Below are positions 41,083 to 61,990 of a DNA stretch of 64,000 bases, piece by piece. A program made the position numbers and the translations under genes. Below the pieces are notes generated by a model. The model saw only the letters and a program-made list of their open reading frames with translations, was not told the origin of the DNA and searched no databases. Source of the stretch: Ziziphus jujuba (lineage: Eukaryota; Streptophyta; Magnoliopsida; Rosales; Rhamnaceae); assembly GCF_031755915.1 (NCBI RefSeq), contig NC_083385.1, positions 16,389,001-16,453,000 on the forward strand. Direction: 5' to 3'. Position 1 is the stretch's first letter; the number at the start of each line of letters is the position of its first letter.

Positions 41083-44000
41083 TTTTTATAGCCCAAAAAA
41101 AATATATTTATTCAATATTCTTCAAAATACTTTGTTAAATTTAATGTTTGAATATTATAAGCTATACCCAATATTTTTCATATGTAGGAGTGATTCGAGT
41201 GAACACAAATCAATCAAACCTAATTAATTCGATTCGATTTTTTTACCTATAATCAATTTGCTTTGTTTTGGATTAAAGTAATTCTAAGCAAATCAAATCC
41301 AACTGAATCTATATATTATATATAATATTATATTAAAAATATTAAACCTAAATAATTAAAATATAATAATATTTTTAAAAATTATTAAAAAAATTAAAAA
41401 ATAAAATATTAAATCCCATCAAAACCAAACCGATTCAATTTTTCGTTATAGTTTGGTTGAATTTAGTTTGCCCCAAAAAACGAAAAAAAAAAAAAAAATC
41501 CCACATCTAAACATATACAAAATACAAAAGGTGAATATAATTGAGGTGGTCCACTTGCCCACTATTCATTGGCCTAATTGGAGGAGCAGGGAACCATAAA
41601 ATGATAGATGTACCCTTCTTATCCGGTAGTTGCTGACACAGAGTGAGACACAGAAGGGCCAGAAAGCAGCTTTTGAAATCTGATAGTGAAAACTCATCCT
41701 ATCCCTTCATCGTACGGCTCTCAATTGCTGTCTACTTATTGTTTCTAATGCTAAGCGACATTTTGATTATTTATTTATTATTATTATTTTTTATCAAGCT
41801 TTATGCCTACAATGGACATTTTCTTTTGCGAATGCCTACGGTAGACTTAAAAAGGGCCAAAAAAGAAAAAAGAGAAAAAAACATTTATATATATATATAT
41901 ATATATTGCGTACAATTGATTTTAATAGGAAAGAACACTACAAAATTTGCAATTTGAAGCTATTTAATTAATAAACGGTAATTTCATTTAGCCTATATCG
42001 GTTTTATCATAATTATATTCAAAGTCATATTTTTGAAAAACTATTATTAATCTTTTTTTATTTATTTTTTATATCTTTCAATCCAAATTAGACTTATTTA
42101 ATAGTCAAAAAAATATTAAAAATCAATATTTTATGATCAAATAATATTATGAAAATATAATTATAATCTTTAACAATTAAAATAAGCTAATTAATAAAAA
42201 CTAAGCAGATGGATCTAATTAAGAAATTTTCTAAAATATGGGTTTAATATAATTAGAACAAAATTGAAAAGTGTTAAATTTAAGTTCTTCGAATAAAAAT
42301 TATTAATATTTAAAATTTTAAAATTTTTATTATATTATAAATACAAAAATGTATTTATGTTATATCTTCCATAATCTATTTATTTTGCCTTGAAACTATT
42401 TAGAAAAGTTGGTTCATTGTCTTGGTTATAAATATCTGTATAATAATAAGGATTACAATTGTATAAAAAAAAATAATAATAATGAAGATTAGAATACTGG
42501 GAAGAAATGATGTTTAACAAACATATAAAAAAATTGTCTAAATAATTGGTAGAAAATTGTATTGATAAAGAAATTAATGTGTATATCTTTTTAGTAATGA
42601 AATTCAAGTGATTTAGTTTTTATTAAAAATGAAAAAAATTTAAAGTTAAAATAAGTGGGATCTTTGCATAGATGGGACACACATGAAGGGTGAGTGGTCC
42701 CTCCAAATTCAAAATCTGACACAGGAAAATTGGAGTCCTACCTTGACAAAACTCAAAGGTCAGTGATTTTGACTTATCCACCTTAAAAATGAAATAAAAC
42801 CTAAAAGAAAAGCACTTAATAGTGGAGAACACATTCGAAGTTTGTGGATATCTATCTTGCCCCATATCTGTGCGTTTGGTATTACTTTGGATAATCGTGC
42901 ACATTCTTTCATTCTTATGATAATTGGATAATGCTCAGCTCCCAATATCAATTTTCATTTCACCCAAAGTGGAAGATGACCAATTATTATTTTTATTATT
43001 ATTATTATTATTTTTTTTACTCTTCAATACAATAATAGTATATATATATGTATATATAGATAGATATTCCAAATGTTTTTTTTTACTACAATTTGGGGTA
43101 TGGAGCTTTTGACCCAATTTAAGGTAGAAACTTTTAACCTAGAAATGTGTATTTTTTAGTGGTTTTATTATTGGATTAAACCTAATAATAGATTCAGATG
43201 GTGATGCTTTTTTTCACATTAAAATAATAGTGATCCAATAAACAAAACTATATTAGAATATGTTTATATTATTTCTCACTAATTCAATTAATTTGAGATT
43301 TTACACATTTCCCACCCCTTAATTAATTTGCTTAAGGAGAAATAATACACATAACCCAAATTTAACATATCGATTTGATTTCAGTCAATAAAACCATATT
43401 TAAGTCTAAAACCAAAGCAGCAGCCAAAATGAGATATTCAAATTCCAAATCCATCTTTCTTAATAAAATAACCCATTATGCAAAAGATAATATCATGAGC
43501 ACCAAATTGTTTAGTCACTAATATGACAAAATTATGTATTATTATTTTATTGGTTTATACTGAATTTTACATATTTCATTAAAGTTCACTTATTCGTTAT
43601 TTAGTTTATATTAATTTTGCAATCAATAAAACAATAACAAATAATTTGTCACATTAGGTGATAAAACACTTGGTTACTATAGCATACTATATATATATAT
43701 ATATTTTAATTATTATGATTATCTTACAAATGGAAGAATGTAAATATTACAACTAGGTTGTTTTTGCAGGAACACTATAACACTACTATTAGGCAAAAAT
43801 ATTTGCTTTGAATCAATCCCCTTTAATATAAACTTTTCTTACATAAGCATGATCTAAGTTCTAGCACACCATAACATAGAGAACCAAGTTATGAACAAAA
43901 TGACATTCAAAGAAAGCATGAAGCTATTGTTCTCGAATGACGACAAGGAACACAAAAAGGATCATTAATAAAGAGCCTTACAACAACAATTTTCAAACAC

Positions 44001-44810
44001 AAAAACTTGTGTGTTTCTTGCATTCAATTCCTATAGAATATAAGTTTAACTGTCTGTACTGAAACGGTCAGAGATACCCCCAATGAAAAAGGAGGAAAAG
44101 AATAGGAGAAAGTAGGAGAAAAGAAAGTATGAATTAAGTAGATAAAGTTACACAGGCCCGATTCATGGTTTCTTGATAACATTTGTTTATGCCTAGCTCA
44201 TGTTTTCTTCCATTGTTTTCTTCTTATGTAGTTCATACTTCTTTGAGGTTAATTAATTAATTATTCAACATTCCCACCATCTTAATTAATGTCCATGAAT
44301 AACAGTTCGTTTTAATAAAATTATCTTATGAGTAATCCAATAATTAATTGCTCATACATAACAATTAGCATGCCATATCATGTTAATTCATTTTTTCTTG
44401 ATTGACTTATTCTTTCATAGATATGTCCACATAAATATCAAATTACACTAATTAATGCCAGCAATCATTCCAAGCAAGCGAGCACAATCAAAAATATTAA
44501 TAATAATAAAAGACAAAAATTTTCAATATTGTCAAATGTACATGATGTACATATTAATAATGAATAGCATAATTGAAGATAACTATTCCCCCTCTAAATC
44601 CCATAATAATATTTTACTAAAAGAAAAAAAGTGTAGCTAATCACAAAGATTATGACAGGAATTGATAAATCTAACATTTATAACTTAAATTGCTTTTCAC
44701 ATTCTACACGATTTTTCTATTAGCTATAGTTTTTTTTTTTTTTTTTTGGGGATTTTTTGGGTGTGCTTTTTTGGAAGTTTTTCACATACTAAAATGGAAA
44801 GACAATAGAA
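41083..44810. other. Intergenic, upstream of TRM4B
   Basis: AT-rich spacer. At 41190-41510 words such as AACCAAACCGATTCAA suggest a decayed dispersed repeat. No gene seen. Confidence 0.5.
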
Positions 44811-44816
44811 ACTATT

Positions 44817-44866
44817 TGGGCCTGTATTTGGGCTAATGGGTCCGGTCCAAACTCAAAAAATGGGCT
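44817..44866 (+). promoter_or_regulatory. Three site II (TGGGCY) motifs upstream of TRM4B
   Basis: TGGGCC at 44817-44822, TGGGCT at 44829-44834 and TGGGCT at 44861-44866 lie 118-167 bp before the TRM4B ATG. Site II motifs bind TCP factors and mark growth and translation genes in plants. Confidence 0.6.
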
Positions 44867-44983
44867 GGAGGATCCGACATCAGCCCCAACAAAGGGTCAC
44901 AGCCCGCGAGAACTGCGATCCGCTTTCTCTTTTTTCGAGTGCCGCTGAATATCAGTGACAGTTGGAGCTTTGAGCAGGCAAAA

Positions 44984-52669
<7,686 letters not shown>

Positions 52670-53577
52670 TTTTTAAATTAAATACAAATTTTGACAATCG
52701 AAACTTTCTATGTTGTACTCTTAATATGGGTAATTTTCTGGTCGGTGTTACTTTGACAAGGGAGATATTCATCTTGTATGCCATGTGATTTCTGCAGCGG
52801 TATTCTTTTCACGTGGATTTTTTTGTTCATTGCTTCTTTTAACAAAATATTTTCTGGAGAAAATGTTTGTTCTTAAAAATGCTGTGAACATTGTAATATT
52901 TGTGGAAATCACCACAACAATCGGAGAATTTTATCTACAGCGAATTCTCGCTTATTTTCTTCCCCATGTACCTGAACTACTAGAAGCAAAAGAATGCGGC
53001 ATGGATTGTAATAAAAATCCCTAAATATTGTGGACTTTTTTTTTTTTTTGATTTTTTTTTTATTTTTTGGGGTCAGATAAGACAATCCAAAATCCAGAAA
53101 TTTAAGGGATCTTAAAACAAATCCCAGTTTTCTGATCGAGCTTTTTTATATTTAATTTCTCCTTTGGTATATGAAATATTTTATTAGATTCTTCCCCTTG
53201 GGAATTTGTACAACAGTTAAGAGGATCTTGTGCATTGCCCTCGACATAATAACCAATAATATTTGCATGAAAGAGCAAAGACTTGCAATTGTGATGCAAC
53301 GATAAGGTCAGAGATTTTCCAATTCATTCACACGATTGATTGAGAATGTGATAGAAACCATACAAATTAATAGATAACCAATATGCGATCTGAAACTTAG
53401 CTTCCTCTTTAGTTTTTTTATCTCCCATATCACAACAAGCAATTCACCAGCTCTCACATTAACTAAAACTGAAGCAGATGTAAACAAATATACAAATTAA
53501 AAAACTCCACAACCCTCAAAAATTTCTATTATAAGTAGAATAAAGAATCCTATATCAAGAATTCATATTCAATGAAA
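52670..53577. other. Convergent spacer between TRM4B and RABA4
   Basis: Only about 0.9 kb separates the two stop codons, so it is likely filled by both 3' UTRs. No further gene seen. Confidence 0.6.
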
Positions 53578-55338
53578 TCACAATGATGTACAGCACATCT
53601 TGTTCTTCGCTGGGATTTCTTGTGCAGGGCCTGGGATAAGGATCTTCTTTCCAGACAGGGATGCAGGATTTCCATTACCCTGATTTTCACCAGCAGATAG
53701 GTTCTTCTTGTTCACAATGTTGAAGATCTCCGTCAGCACAGTCAAGAAGGCGTTCTCAACATTAGTCGCTTCTAATGCTGATGTCTCCAAGAAAAATAAT
53801 CCTTCTTTCTGAGCAAATTCTTTGGCATCTTCAGTGGGGACTGCACGTTGGTCCTCAAGATCAGTTTTGTTCCCTATCATAATGATGACAATATTCTTGT
53901 CAGCATGGCTACGAAGCTCTTCCAGCCATCTTGGTATGTGATCAAAACTCTGGCGTTTTGTTATGTCATAAACCAGCATTGCCCCAACAGCACCCCTGTA
54001 GTATGCACTAGTTACCGCTCTATATCTGCTTGAAGATAATACAAGGAGAAGCAAACTCGTAAGTACTTAAAACTGATGGTAGAGATTGAGAGCAAACTCA
54101 TCGTCAAAAATGTAGTAAACCATGAGCCAAAAAAAAGGTTAGGAAAAAATTTTTCAGTCTGCCAAAATTAGCAATCCAACATAACTTAAATGAACATCCT
54201 ACCTTACTTTAGTAGAGAAAATATGCTGCTAACTTCTCACGTGAACAAATGATTCATGCAGAGCCTAATTTACTGGTGTTAATTAACCTTTACAACAAAA
54301 AAGCAAAATCTACATGACAATTACATTTCACAGGCCAAACTCTCCTATATACCCACCAAACAAGAAGAGCATATTGACTTCATCAACTTGTTGCCATGTA
54401 AAGCTAACTATGACATGGTAGAGAAATTAAACAGCCTAAAGTTTTAAAGGATATCCAATAAAAAGAACAAAAAAAGTTCTGATTCGGATGCATTAATAGA
54501 GAACTTTTCATCATTCAGCCAATAAATAAATAAAACTTAGATCTGCCACTTAAACAAATGGGTTGTCATATAAATATACGATCAAAGTATCCCACAAAGG
54601 CAAAACAGGAAAAAGAAACAAAATCATAACAAAGGTGAGCAAAATTTGTTCCACAATCATAACGTGAAACGAAACTTCAATATTCGATCACCACAACATA
54701 ATTCTAATACCATGGAGTAGATTATATTGAAAATTTGTACAGAAATACATGTTACACAGAAAGATCAGATCATCTAATGGTAGGCATTCAAGAATTTTAT
54801 TTTGTACAGTGCATGGAATCATGAAGGCCGAAATGAGAGGAGTATATTCCTAAGCACTGATTAAAGCAAACAAAAAAAGTGCAAAGGACTAAAATGAATC
54901 ATTCTACAAAAAAAAGAAATCAAAAACACTTTGAACATCTTGGAACAATTAGATGCAAGTCAAATAAGAATCCCGGCGAGTATCAAACTCTATTTACCAC
55001 AGTTCCAAGTAATTCAAAACCATTAAAAAAAAAAAGTTAAATCAAACAAAAACCGATCAAGAAACTAGCAAAGCAAATCAGAGAGAGAGAGAGGGTGATT
55101 ACTTACCGTTCTTGGCCAGCAGTGTCCCAGATCTGAGCCTTGACGCTCTTATGCTCAATGACAAGAGTCCTAGTCTGAAACTCAACTCCGATGGTGGCTT
55201 TAGAATCCAAACTGAACTCGTTCCTCGCGAACCGAGCCAATATCTGAGACTTCCCCACCGCCGAATCCCCTATCAGCACCACCTTGAATACGTAGTCTAT
55301 CTTCTGACTCGGGTCTCCATACCCACCACCGCTCGCCA

Positions 55339-55339
<1 letters not shown>
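53578..55339 (-). CDS. RABA4: Rab GTPase, RABA4 (Rab11) type
   Basis: Two exons on the minus strand, 55339-55107 and 54025-53578, join within an Arg codon to 226 residues, normal for plant RABA. GTP-binding motifs are complete: P-loop GDSAVGKS (24-31), switch I TIGVEF, switch II WDTAGQE (71-77, Gln76), NKTD (130-133) and ETSA (158-161). Two C-terminal cysteines (222-223, CCTSL) are the geranylgeranylation site. The start [19 protein letters not shown] and the C-terminal hypervariable part ([23 protein letters not shown]) are those of the RABA4 group, which acts at the trans-Golgi/early endosome in secretion to the growing cell surface. The start is the ATG at 55339; the open frame continues upstream through the (GA)n tract but contains no ATG. 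The gene is convergent with TRM4B. Choice among RABA4 members is open. Confidence 0.95.

Positions 55340-55341
<2 letters not shown>

Positions 55342-55369
<28 letters not shown>
55342..55369 (-). repeat. (GA)14 tract in the RABA4 leader
   Basis: On the minus strand 14 GA units end 2 bases before the ATG. It is the longest of three such leader tracts in the window. Confidence 0.9.
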
Positions 55370-55669
55370 CAAGATTTTATCTGAGATCGATCAGAAAAAT
55401 AAAAGAGAAACACAGAGATTGATGGACAGAAGAAGAGCCTTTTGGATCTCTCCGATTGTTCTCTTTTATTTGGCTTTTGAAAGCTACTGCCTTTTTTAAT
55501 GAACCTCAGATTTTTCAGATTTATTTTATTTTTTAAAATTTTAATTTTAATTTCCAAATGCAATCATATTGGAGGTGAAGTACAGTGGATTTCGTTGTAA
55601 CGCCTTTTTTTTTTTTTTTTTTTTCCCCGTTCACACACACACCACGCTGATTGCGCTAATGAGAGATTG

Positions 55670-55763
55670 CCACGTCGGTCATTATCAAGTGATACGGATC
55701 TTGAAGATCTTTGCTCTTCGACGTGGCGAATTGGTATTGGGTAGGTTGGTAAAGTGGACGTGG
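55670..55763 (-). promoter_or_regulatory. ACGT-core cluster upstream of RABA4
   Basis: Within 94 bp lie CCACGTC (55670-55676), GACGTGGC (55720-55727) and GACGTGG (55757-55763), about 330-425 bp before the ATG. ACGTGGC matches the abscisic acid response element core bound by bZIP factors. Use in vivo is inference. Confidence 0.45.
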
Positions 55764-56243
55764 TTAGTGAAACAGTGGATTATGGTACTTGGAGTAATAG
55801 TTAATTAATAAAGGGAAGAAGGAACAGGTTTCCATCGGGGAGTGTCAGAGAGGATTGAAATTGCTGTTGAGCGGATGTCTCGGGTGAGCTGTCTGGATTA
55901 GTCGACGCCGTTTCTTGTGCTTTTTTGGCACTTCTCTATATATCAGAGATCCAAGTTTTTATACTTTTCTGGGAGGCCCATTATACAAATATTCTTTTTA
56001 CACCGCTGATTCAACTATATACACACATTGCCCAAGGTCACTTCTGATAATATAATTTCTTATGGGATTTTTTGACAAATTAACTTATATACAATCTCAT
56101 AAATATTAAATTTATCAACCAAAAAAAAAACTTTCATCTTCTCTCTCTTTATTTTTCTTTTATTCATTTTATATTTAGAAGTCATTCTTCGTCTCTATTA
56201 CAGCTATTATCCTAATTCCCAACATCATATTCTTCTTCTTCAT
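55764..56243. other. Intergenic, upstream of RABA4
   Basis: No gene or repeat was recognised. Confidence 0.5.
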
Positions 56244-57090
56244 GACACCATTAAATTTCTCATTACCATTGTACGGAATTGAACCCTCTGCCCAAAATTA
56301 TGAAGATCTTCTTTACCAAAAATAGAATCTCTTCCAACTGGAGAAAAATTCCCAGTTAATAAAATAAAAAAAAAAACCCCAAAATTATGAAGATCCTCTT
56401 TACCAAAAATAGAATCTCTTCCAACTGGAGAAAAATTTCCAGTTAATAAAAAAAAAAAAAAAAAAAAAACCCATTTTCAGTTTCCGCAGAAAGAATTGAC
56501 CTCCATGTTTCTAAAGCCTTTGACATAGAAATCTAATTTGCCATTTTGTGAGTTATAAATGATGTTAATATGATGAACAGAAAAAAATGGAAAATAGGAT
56601 ACTACAAACCAAAATCCAAATGCACAAGAAATTCTCTTTAAAAATTAGAAAAAAAAAAAAAAAGTTAAATCCACTCATTTAACTTGGAAAGTAGTTTTTG
56701 TCCCTCCATTTGGAAGCATTATAAAGTTTCTAGTCCTTGCCCATGAAGGTTTGCCTGGGAAATAAAAAATTTGAGACGGTATTTAGTTATTTTGGTATTA
56801 TAAGTATAATTTCTCTTTCTCTCATATCAAACTTAATTTATTGCTTAAAAAAGATTTATGAATTTTTTTTTAAATGATTGTTTTTTATTTTTATTTTTTT
56901 TATAAGTGAAGTTTAAACGAGTTAAACTCAAATCAAATTTAAATTTATCACTAGTTATTTAAGTCTGTTTACCGTCCTATATTTAAACAAACTATAATTA
57001 TTATTAACTAATACTTAGAATAAACAAATTATCTATAATTAGGTAAAAAAATAAAATACAGTTTTAAAAACTAATCATATCACTAAATCT

Positions 57091-57091
<1 letters not shown>

Positions 57092-57130
<39 letters not shown>
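57092..57130. repeat. (CA)n(TA)n compound microsatellite
   Basis: It takes the place of the pure TA tract at 59471-59512 in the other duplication copy, so the two copies show divergent microsatellite growth. Confidence 0.8.
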
Positions 57131-57237
57131 CATACATTTCGTAAGTTCTCTCCATCTTCTTCCTTTTAACACCTTATGCAAATTCCGAGCACCTACGAAT
57201 GATGGTGGTTTTTTTTTTTTTTTTTTTTGAATGTTTA

Positions 57238-57690
57238 GATTATATTTGGTATACAAATATCTATTCCTTTAAAACCATCAATAACTATTCATAGTAATAG
57301 ACAATGGAAAAAAAATATTAATAATTTCTATTTATATGTTTGGTAAAAATATTAATTTAAAATTAAAATTTAGTCTTTATAAATATTTTGTTTTATCAAA
57401 AATATTCAAATTTGGTAAAAATTAATTAAAAATAAAAAATTATATTTATTTACATATTCTTAATATGTGATAATCAATTTAAATTTAAATATGGTAATGA
57501 TATTTTAAAGTTTATCCATATTAAAACATACGAATAAGAATTCTGAAGTTTTAAAAACGAATTGTTATTCCTTCAAATTAAGGCATATTTATTCCTATGA
57601 AATAGCTATTGTCAAATTCAAAAAAAAAAAAAAAAAACCAATGAAATAGGAAGTTTGTTCGTATACTTATTCCATAAACCAAACATGCTC
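57238..57690. mobile_element. 453-bp Tourist-like MITE with TTA target duplication
   Basis: TTA lies on both sides (57235-57237 and 57691-57693). The ends GATTATATTTGGTATAC and, complemented, GAGCATGTTTGGTTTATG are imperfect inverted repeats with the TGTTTGG-like core of PIF/Harbinger MITEs. The duplicate copy shows the empty site: GAACGTTTAGCTATAAAATT near 59632-59651 has a single TTA and no insert. The interior has no ORF. Confidence 0.75.
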
Positions 57691-57785
57691 TTAGTTATAA
57701 AATTTCCACCCAACCCAATAACTGGTTGAGTTGAGCTATAAAATTCAATATAGTCTTTTATTGAATTTTTTGGAGTTTGTTTGAT

Positions 57786-58302
57786 ATAAAAAGTAGTCTT
57801 CATGATTGGATGAGAGGTAGGGATAACAATTGAGGTCATGATATAATAACATGATTAAAAAAATATTATAAAATTAGTAAATTTTTGGTTTATTATAAAT
57901 GGATTCAAGTTAAATTCAGATTAACGCATTTAGCATGATTACTAAATATATCAGTTTTTGTACTGATATGTTTAATCCGAAATTGATTCAAATTAATCTT
58001 TTAACTAAACGTATCAATTTAGATTAACTCGCTCAATCCGAAATTAATTCATTTAACTAAATGTGTCAATTAATGTATCAATCAAATCTGACACGAATAT
58101 AATCAGTTTAAATTATAATTTTAATATATTAAATTTATCATTAATAAAATGTTAACTAATATTTTTTTAATTACTAAATTACAAACTTATTTAAAGTTGT
58201 ATTTTTAATTTTCTTTTATTAATTAAAAAAATAAAGAATAAAAATTATTAAAATAATATTTATTTACTTTTTTACTACTAAATTACAATATTATTTAAAG
58301 TT
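57786..58302. other. Spacer between the two duplication copies
   Basis: AT-rich DNA with internally repeated words (AATCCGAAATT, TAACTAAA-GT-TCAATT). It is probably an old dispersed repeat. No gene seen. Confidence 0.5.
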
Positions 58303-59469
58303 GACACCATTAAATTCCCCATCAACCTTCACTATACAGAATTTAATCCTCTGCTCAAAATTTGGAAGACCTTCTTTACCAAAAATAAAAAATAAAAAAT
58401 CTCTTCCAGTTGGTGAAAAATTCCCAGTTAATAAAGAAAAAAGAGACCCATTTTCAATTTTCGCAAAACGAAGTGGCCTCCATGTTTCTAAAGCCTTTAA
58501 ATTAAAATCCAAATACACAATGAAATTCTCCTTAAAAAATCAGAAATGTTAGAAGGTTAGACTGGGAAATAAAAATTTTGAGATGGTACTGAGTTAGTTT
58601 GGTATTGTAAGTATAATTTCTTTTTGCTTATATCAAATGTCAATTAATAATAGTTAGAATTTATCAAACATATCAGTTAACTATAAAATTAATCAAATGG
58701 AGAAAAAAAATGAAAACTAAATTAAATACAACTTTAAATTGTGTGTTATTTATCGAAAAAGAAAAATTTTAATTTTTTTTTTTTTAAGTTTGTAGGGGTA
58801 TAAAATGTTTAATTAGAGGTGTAAATCAACAGAGTCAAATCGAATATTAGCATTATCAAACTCAACATGCATGATTTGAAAGACAATCAAGCTCGGCACA
58901 AGCTCATTAGATTTTGAAATAATTTGCTTAAATTCAACTCGGTTCGTTCATAAAAAACTTAAGTTTAACTCACTTCAGACCATTACAATGTAAAAACTTA
59001 AAAACTTAAACAATTATTTTTTTAAAAATAAAAATTAGAACACTGATAATTAATAAATTCCATTTATTATATATTATCATAAAATTAATTTATTTTTAAA
59101 AAGTTTATAAATTCAAAATATAAAAAAATATTATTTATGCATTATAGATAATTAATATAATTAAATTCATAATATAATTTTTACATAAATACATATAAAC
59201 AACAAATTTAAATTACCCACAAGCTTAATTTATTGTTTACAAACAGGTCATCAATTTCAGTTTTTGTTTAGAGTTGACTTATTTTCTTTACAAATCAAGT
59301 TCAAACGAACTAAAATTAAACTGATCACTAGGTGTTCGAGCCTATTTACAATCTTATGTTTAAACAAGTTGTAACTATTACTAATTAACACTTGAAATAA
59401 ATAAATTATATATAATTAAGTAAAAATAAAATAAAATACAGTTGTTAAAAACTAACCATGTCACTAAAT

Positions 59470-59514
<45 letters not shown>

Positions 59515-59733
59515 CCTAAGTTCTCTCCCTCTTCTTACTTTAACACCTCATGCAAATTCCCAACAGCCATGAATGATGTTGGTTTTTTTTAAATGAAAAT
59601 TCTAAATCTTTCTTTTCTTTTCTTGGTTTTGAACGTTTAGCTATAAAATTTCAGCCCAACCCAACAACCGGTTGAGTTAAGCTATAAAATTCAATATATT
59701 CTTTTATTGAACTTTATGGGGTTTGTCTTTAAA
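58303..59733. repeat. Diverged direct segmental duplication, copy 2
   Basis: It is the partner of 56244-57785 and includes the block 58635-59222 that copy 1 lacks. Part of that block (58800-59340) recurs at 63237-63710, so its absence from copy 1 is a deletion. The MITE found in copy 1 is absent here. Confidence 0.85.
59471..59512. repeat. (TA)n microsatellite
   Basis: A pure TA tract of about 40 bases inside duplication copy 2. Confidence 0.9.
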
Positions 59734-61952
59734 TCATCACACGTTGCTGGCCCGATTTGACGATAAAATAATTGGTTTAATAAAAAATGAAAATGCGTTT
59801 TACATGCTTACAATTTTATTTTGTTTTATTTTTTTTTTTTGGGTTTGGGGGGGTGGTAAAAATTGAAATTATCCCACGCAACGCAAATCATATATGGCCA
59901 AATTTGACCATAAAGTAATTAGTTTGATCAAAATTAAAGGTGTTTTACATTTGTTTTTTTTTGGTTAAGAAAAATGTCTTACATGTCAATTAGACCCCTA
60001 TTAGTCCACCTAATAGTTTAATAATTTAGTAGGATTTCTCAAAAAGTTAAAATTTAAAATTTATTTTATGATTTATCAAATCACGTACAATTTATTTTTT
60101 TTAAATAAAAGTTTTAATATATTATTAAATCAATATTAAATTATTTGTTTATTTTTAAATTTCAATCATTGTTTGAAATAATCCAGCAGTTTAAAACGGA
60201 GGAATTGATGATAAAAACCTCAAGTTGAGTCCGACTCTTACAAGTTTAGAGAAAAATAGGAAAAAGTTAATCGCATAACCTTCCTTCTTCCACCTTGTAT
60301 TAATTTATGTCGGATTCAAACCAAGCTTCTTAAATTGGCTTAGCTTTCTAGACAAATAAATATAAATATTTTGGTACTTTGTATGGTGTTTTTTAATTTT
60401 TTATTTTGGTAATAACTTTGTATGGTGGTTAACTTGTTATTGTTGATGAGGATAAGATAAACCATTTTGAGATGGATCTAGATCCTTTGATTGTTTTTTG
60501 TTAGATGCTTGTGTGTACTTATTTTTTTAGTATTATGAATGTATTTCAGTACATATATAAATTGAATTTAACTTATCTTTTAATTTCTTTGTTATTCAGT
60601 TGGTTTGATATTGTTAATACTCAATTTTGATATAGAGAGGCCAACATGTTGATTTGGTTCAAAATGCATATTTTTATATATCAAATAAATTTATTTATAT
60701 AAAAGGTTGTCTCAAACTATTCGTGGGGCTTTTGGTTGAAGATTAGTTTGACTAGCACAAGTTATACAATGTCAAGTGTAATTTAGTTTATTTTATTAAA
60801 ATGATGATCACTAAGGGCTTTTAATCTAATAATAATAAAATAATCTAGATTAAATTAATAAATGATATTTTAGCGGATAATCTTAGAAAAGTGTAAGTTG
60901 AAATTCGCATTCCTAAATTTTAACTTTAGGAGAGAGTTATACGGATTGAGCTGTAAATATACTTTTGCTAGGAAAAAACAAGCATCTGATCAGATCAATC
61001 AAGTTTTTCAAGGACGGAACTGTCGAAGTCGAGTAAGGATTGGCCAAGGAGAATTCATGATGTAGTTGGGTACAAACAAGCTAGTAAAAAAAAAAGACAC
61101 GTAGAAGCCAGAATCTAAATCTAGTTTGTGTAGTTGATTTCTTCCTAAGATAGACCACTCAAGGAAATACCATTTATAAAATTACATTACAAAGCTTGCT
61201 TCCCTTCCTCTCAAAATCATTTTCTCCCTTTGCTTTGTTTTCTTTGTAGAGTCTATATTATGTATAATTTTATTTAATTTGCCTTTTTTGATAATTGTTT
61301 TGATGACTTTTGTTCTTCTGGGAGATTTCTCTTTTTCTTGGGCTTGTGATTAAGTGCATCATCAAGAATCACATTATGCTTAGGTGTATCGTCAAGAATC
61401 ATACTCTCGAAAAGCACTTGACTAGGCTTACTTTCATTAAGAATTCAGGAGATGCAATTAAGGTGTGAAAGCAGCTCATCCAAGGCTAGCTCAAATTTGA
61501 GTGAATGAGTGAATTCCAAAGATTCAAAGATGATCATGCGAAATCTGTAACACATTTTGATCCTAACAAATATTATATGTTGAATCAACAATCATTCTTT
61601 AAAATTGAAAGTCACATTAATTGCTTTTTTTATTTATTTTTTATTCCATCTTAGTAATAAGAGTAGAATAATTTAAAAATGAATACAAATATATAAATTT
61701 GGTTGCGTTAGTGTAATTAGTCCCCAAAAAAAAATTAAGTCTCTTCTTGTTTACGAGAATTTTAGGTCTTATTTGGCATTTTTTTTCAAAAAATCTAAAC
61801 CAATTTTTAAGATTCAAAAACTATTTTTAAAAATGTTTAGATAACTTTTAAAAAAATACTTTTAGCCTTCAAAAATATTTTGAATTAAACTCAATAAAAT
61901 CTCTCGTGTAGTAGCTTAAAAGTTTTCATTAGGTTTCTCCTATATACATATT

Positions 61953-61990
<38 letters not shown>

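Larger units (their letters stand above)
56244..57785. repeat. Diverged direct segmental duplication, copy 1
   Basis: It aligns in order with 58303-59733. Landmarks are GACACCATTAAATT, CTTCTTTACCAAAAATA, CCTCCATGTTTCTAAAGCC, GGTATT-TAAGTATAATTTCT, CTAAGT/GTAAGTTCTCTCC with CTTATGCAAATTCC, and GGTTGAGTT-AGCTATAAAATT. Near its start a further ~105-bp stretch (from 56298 and 56383) is duplicated in tandem. Relative to copy 2 it has gained a MITE at 57238-57690 and lost about 590 bp near 56830. Confidence 0.85.

Noticed and set aside
44939..44983. Upstream extension of TRM4B
   Set aside because: The in-frame sequence before 44984 has no ATG, and the Gly-rich start at 44984 is typical of the family.
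55340..55372. N-terminal Glu-Arg extension of RABA4 through the GA tract
   Set aside because: The frame is open but its upstream end has TTG, not ATG; the ATG at 55339 gives the normal RABA4 N terminus.
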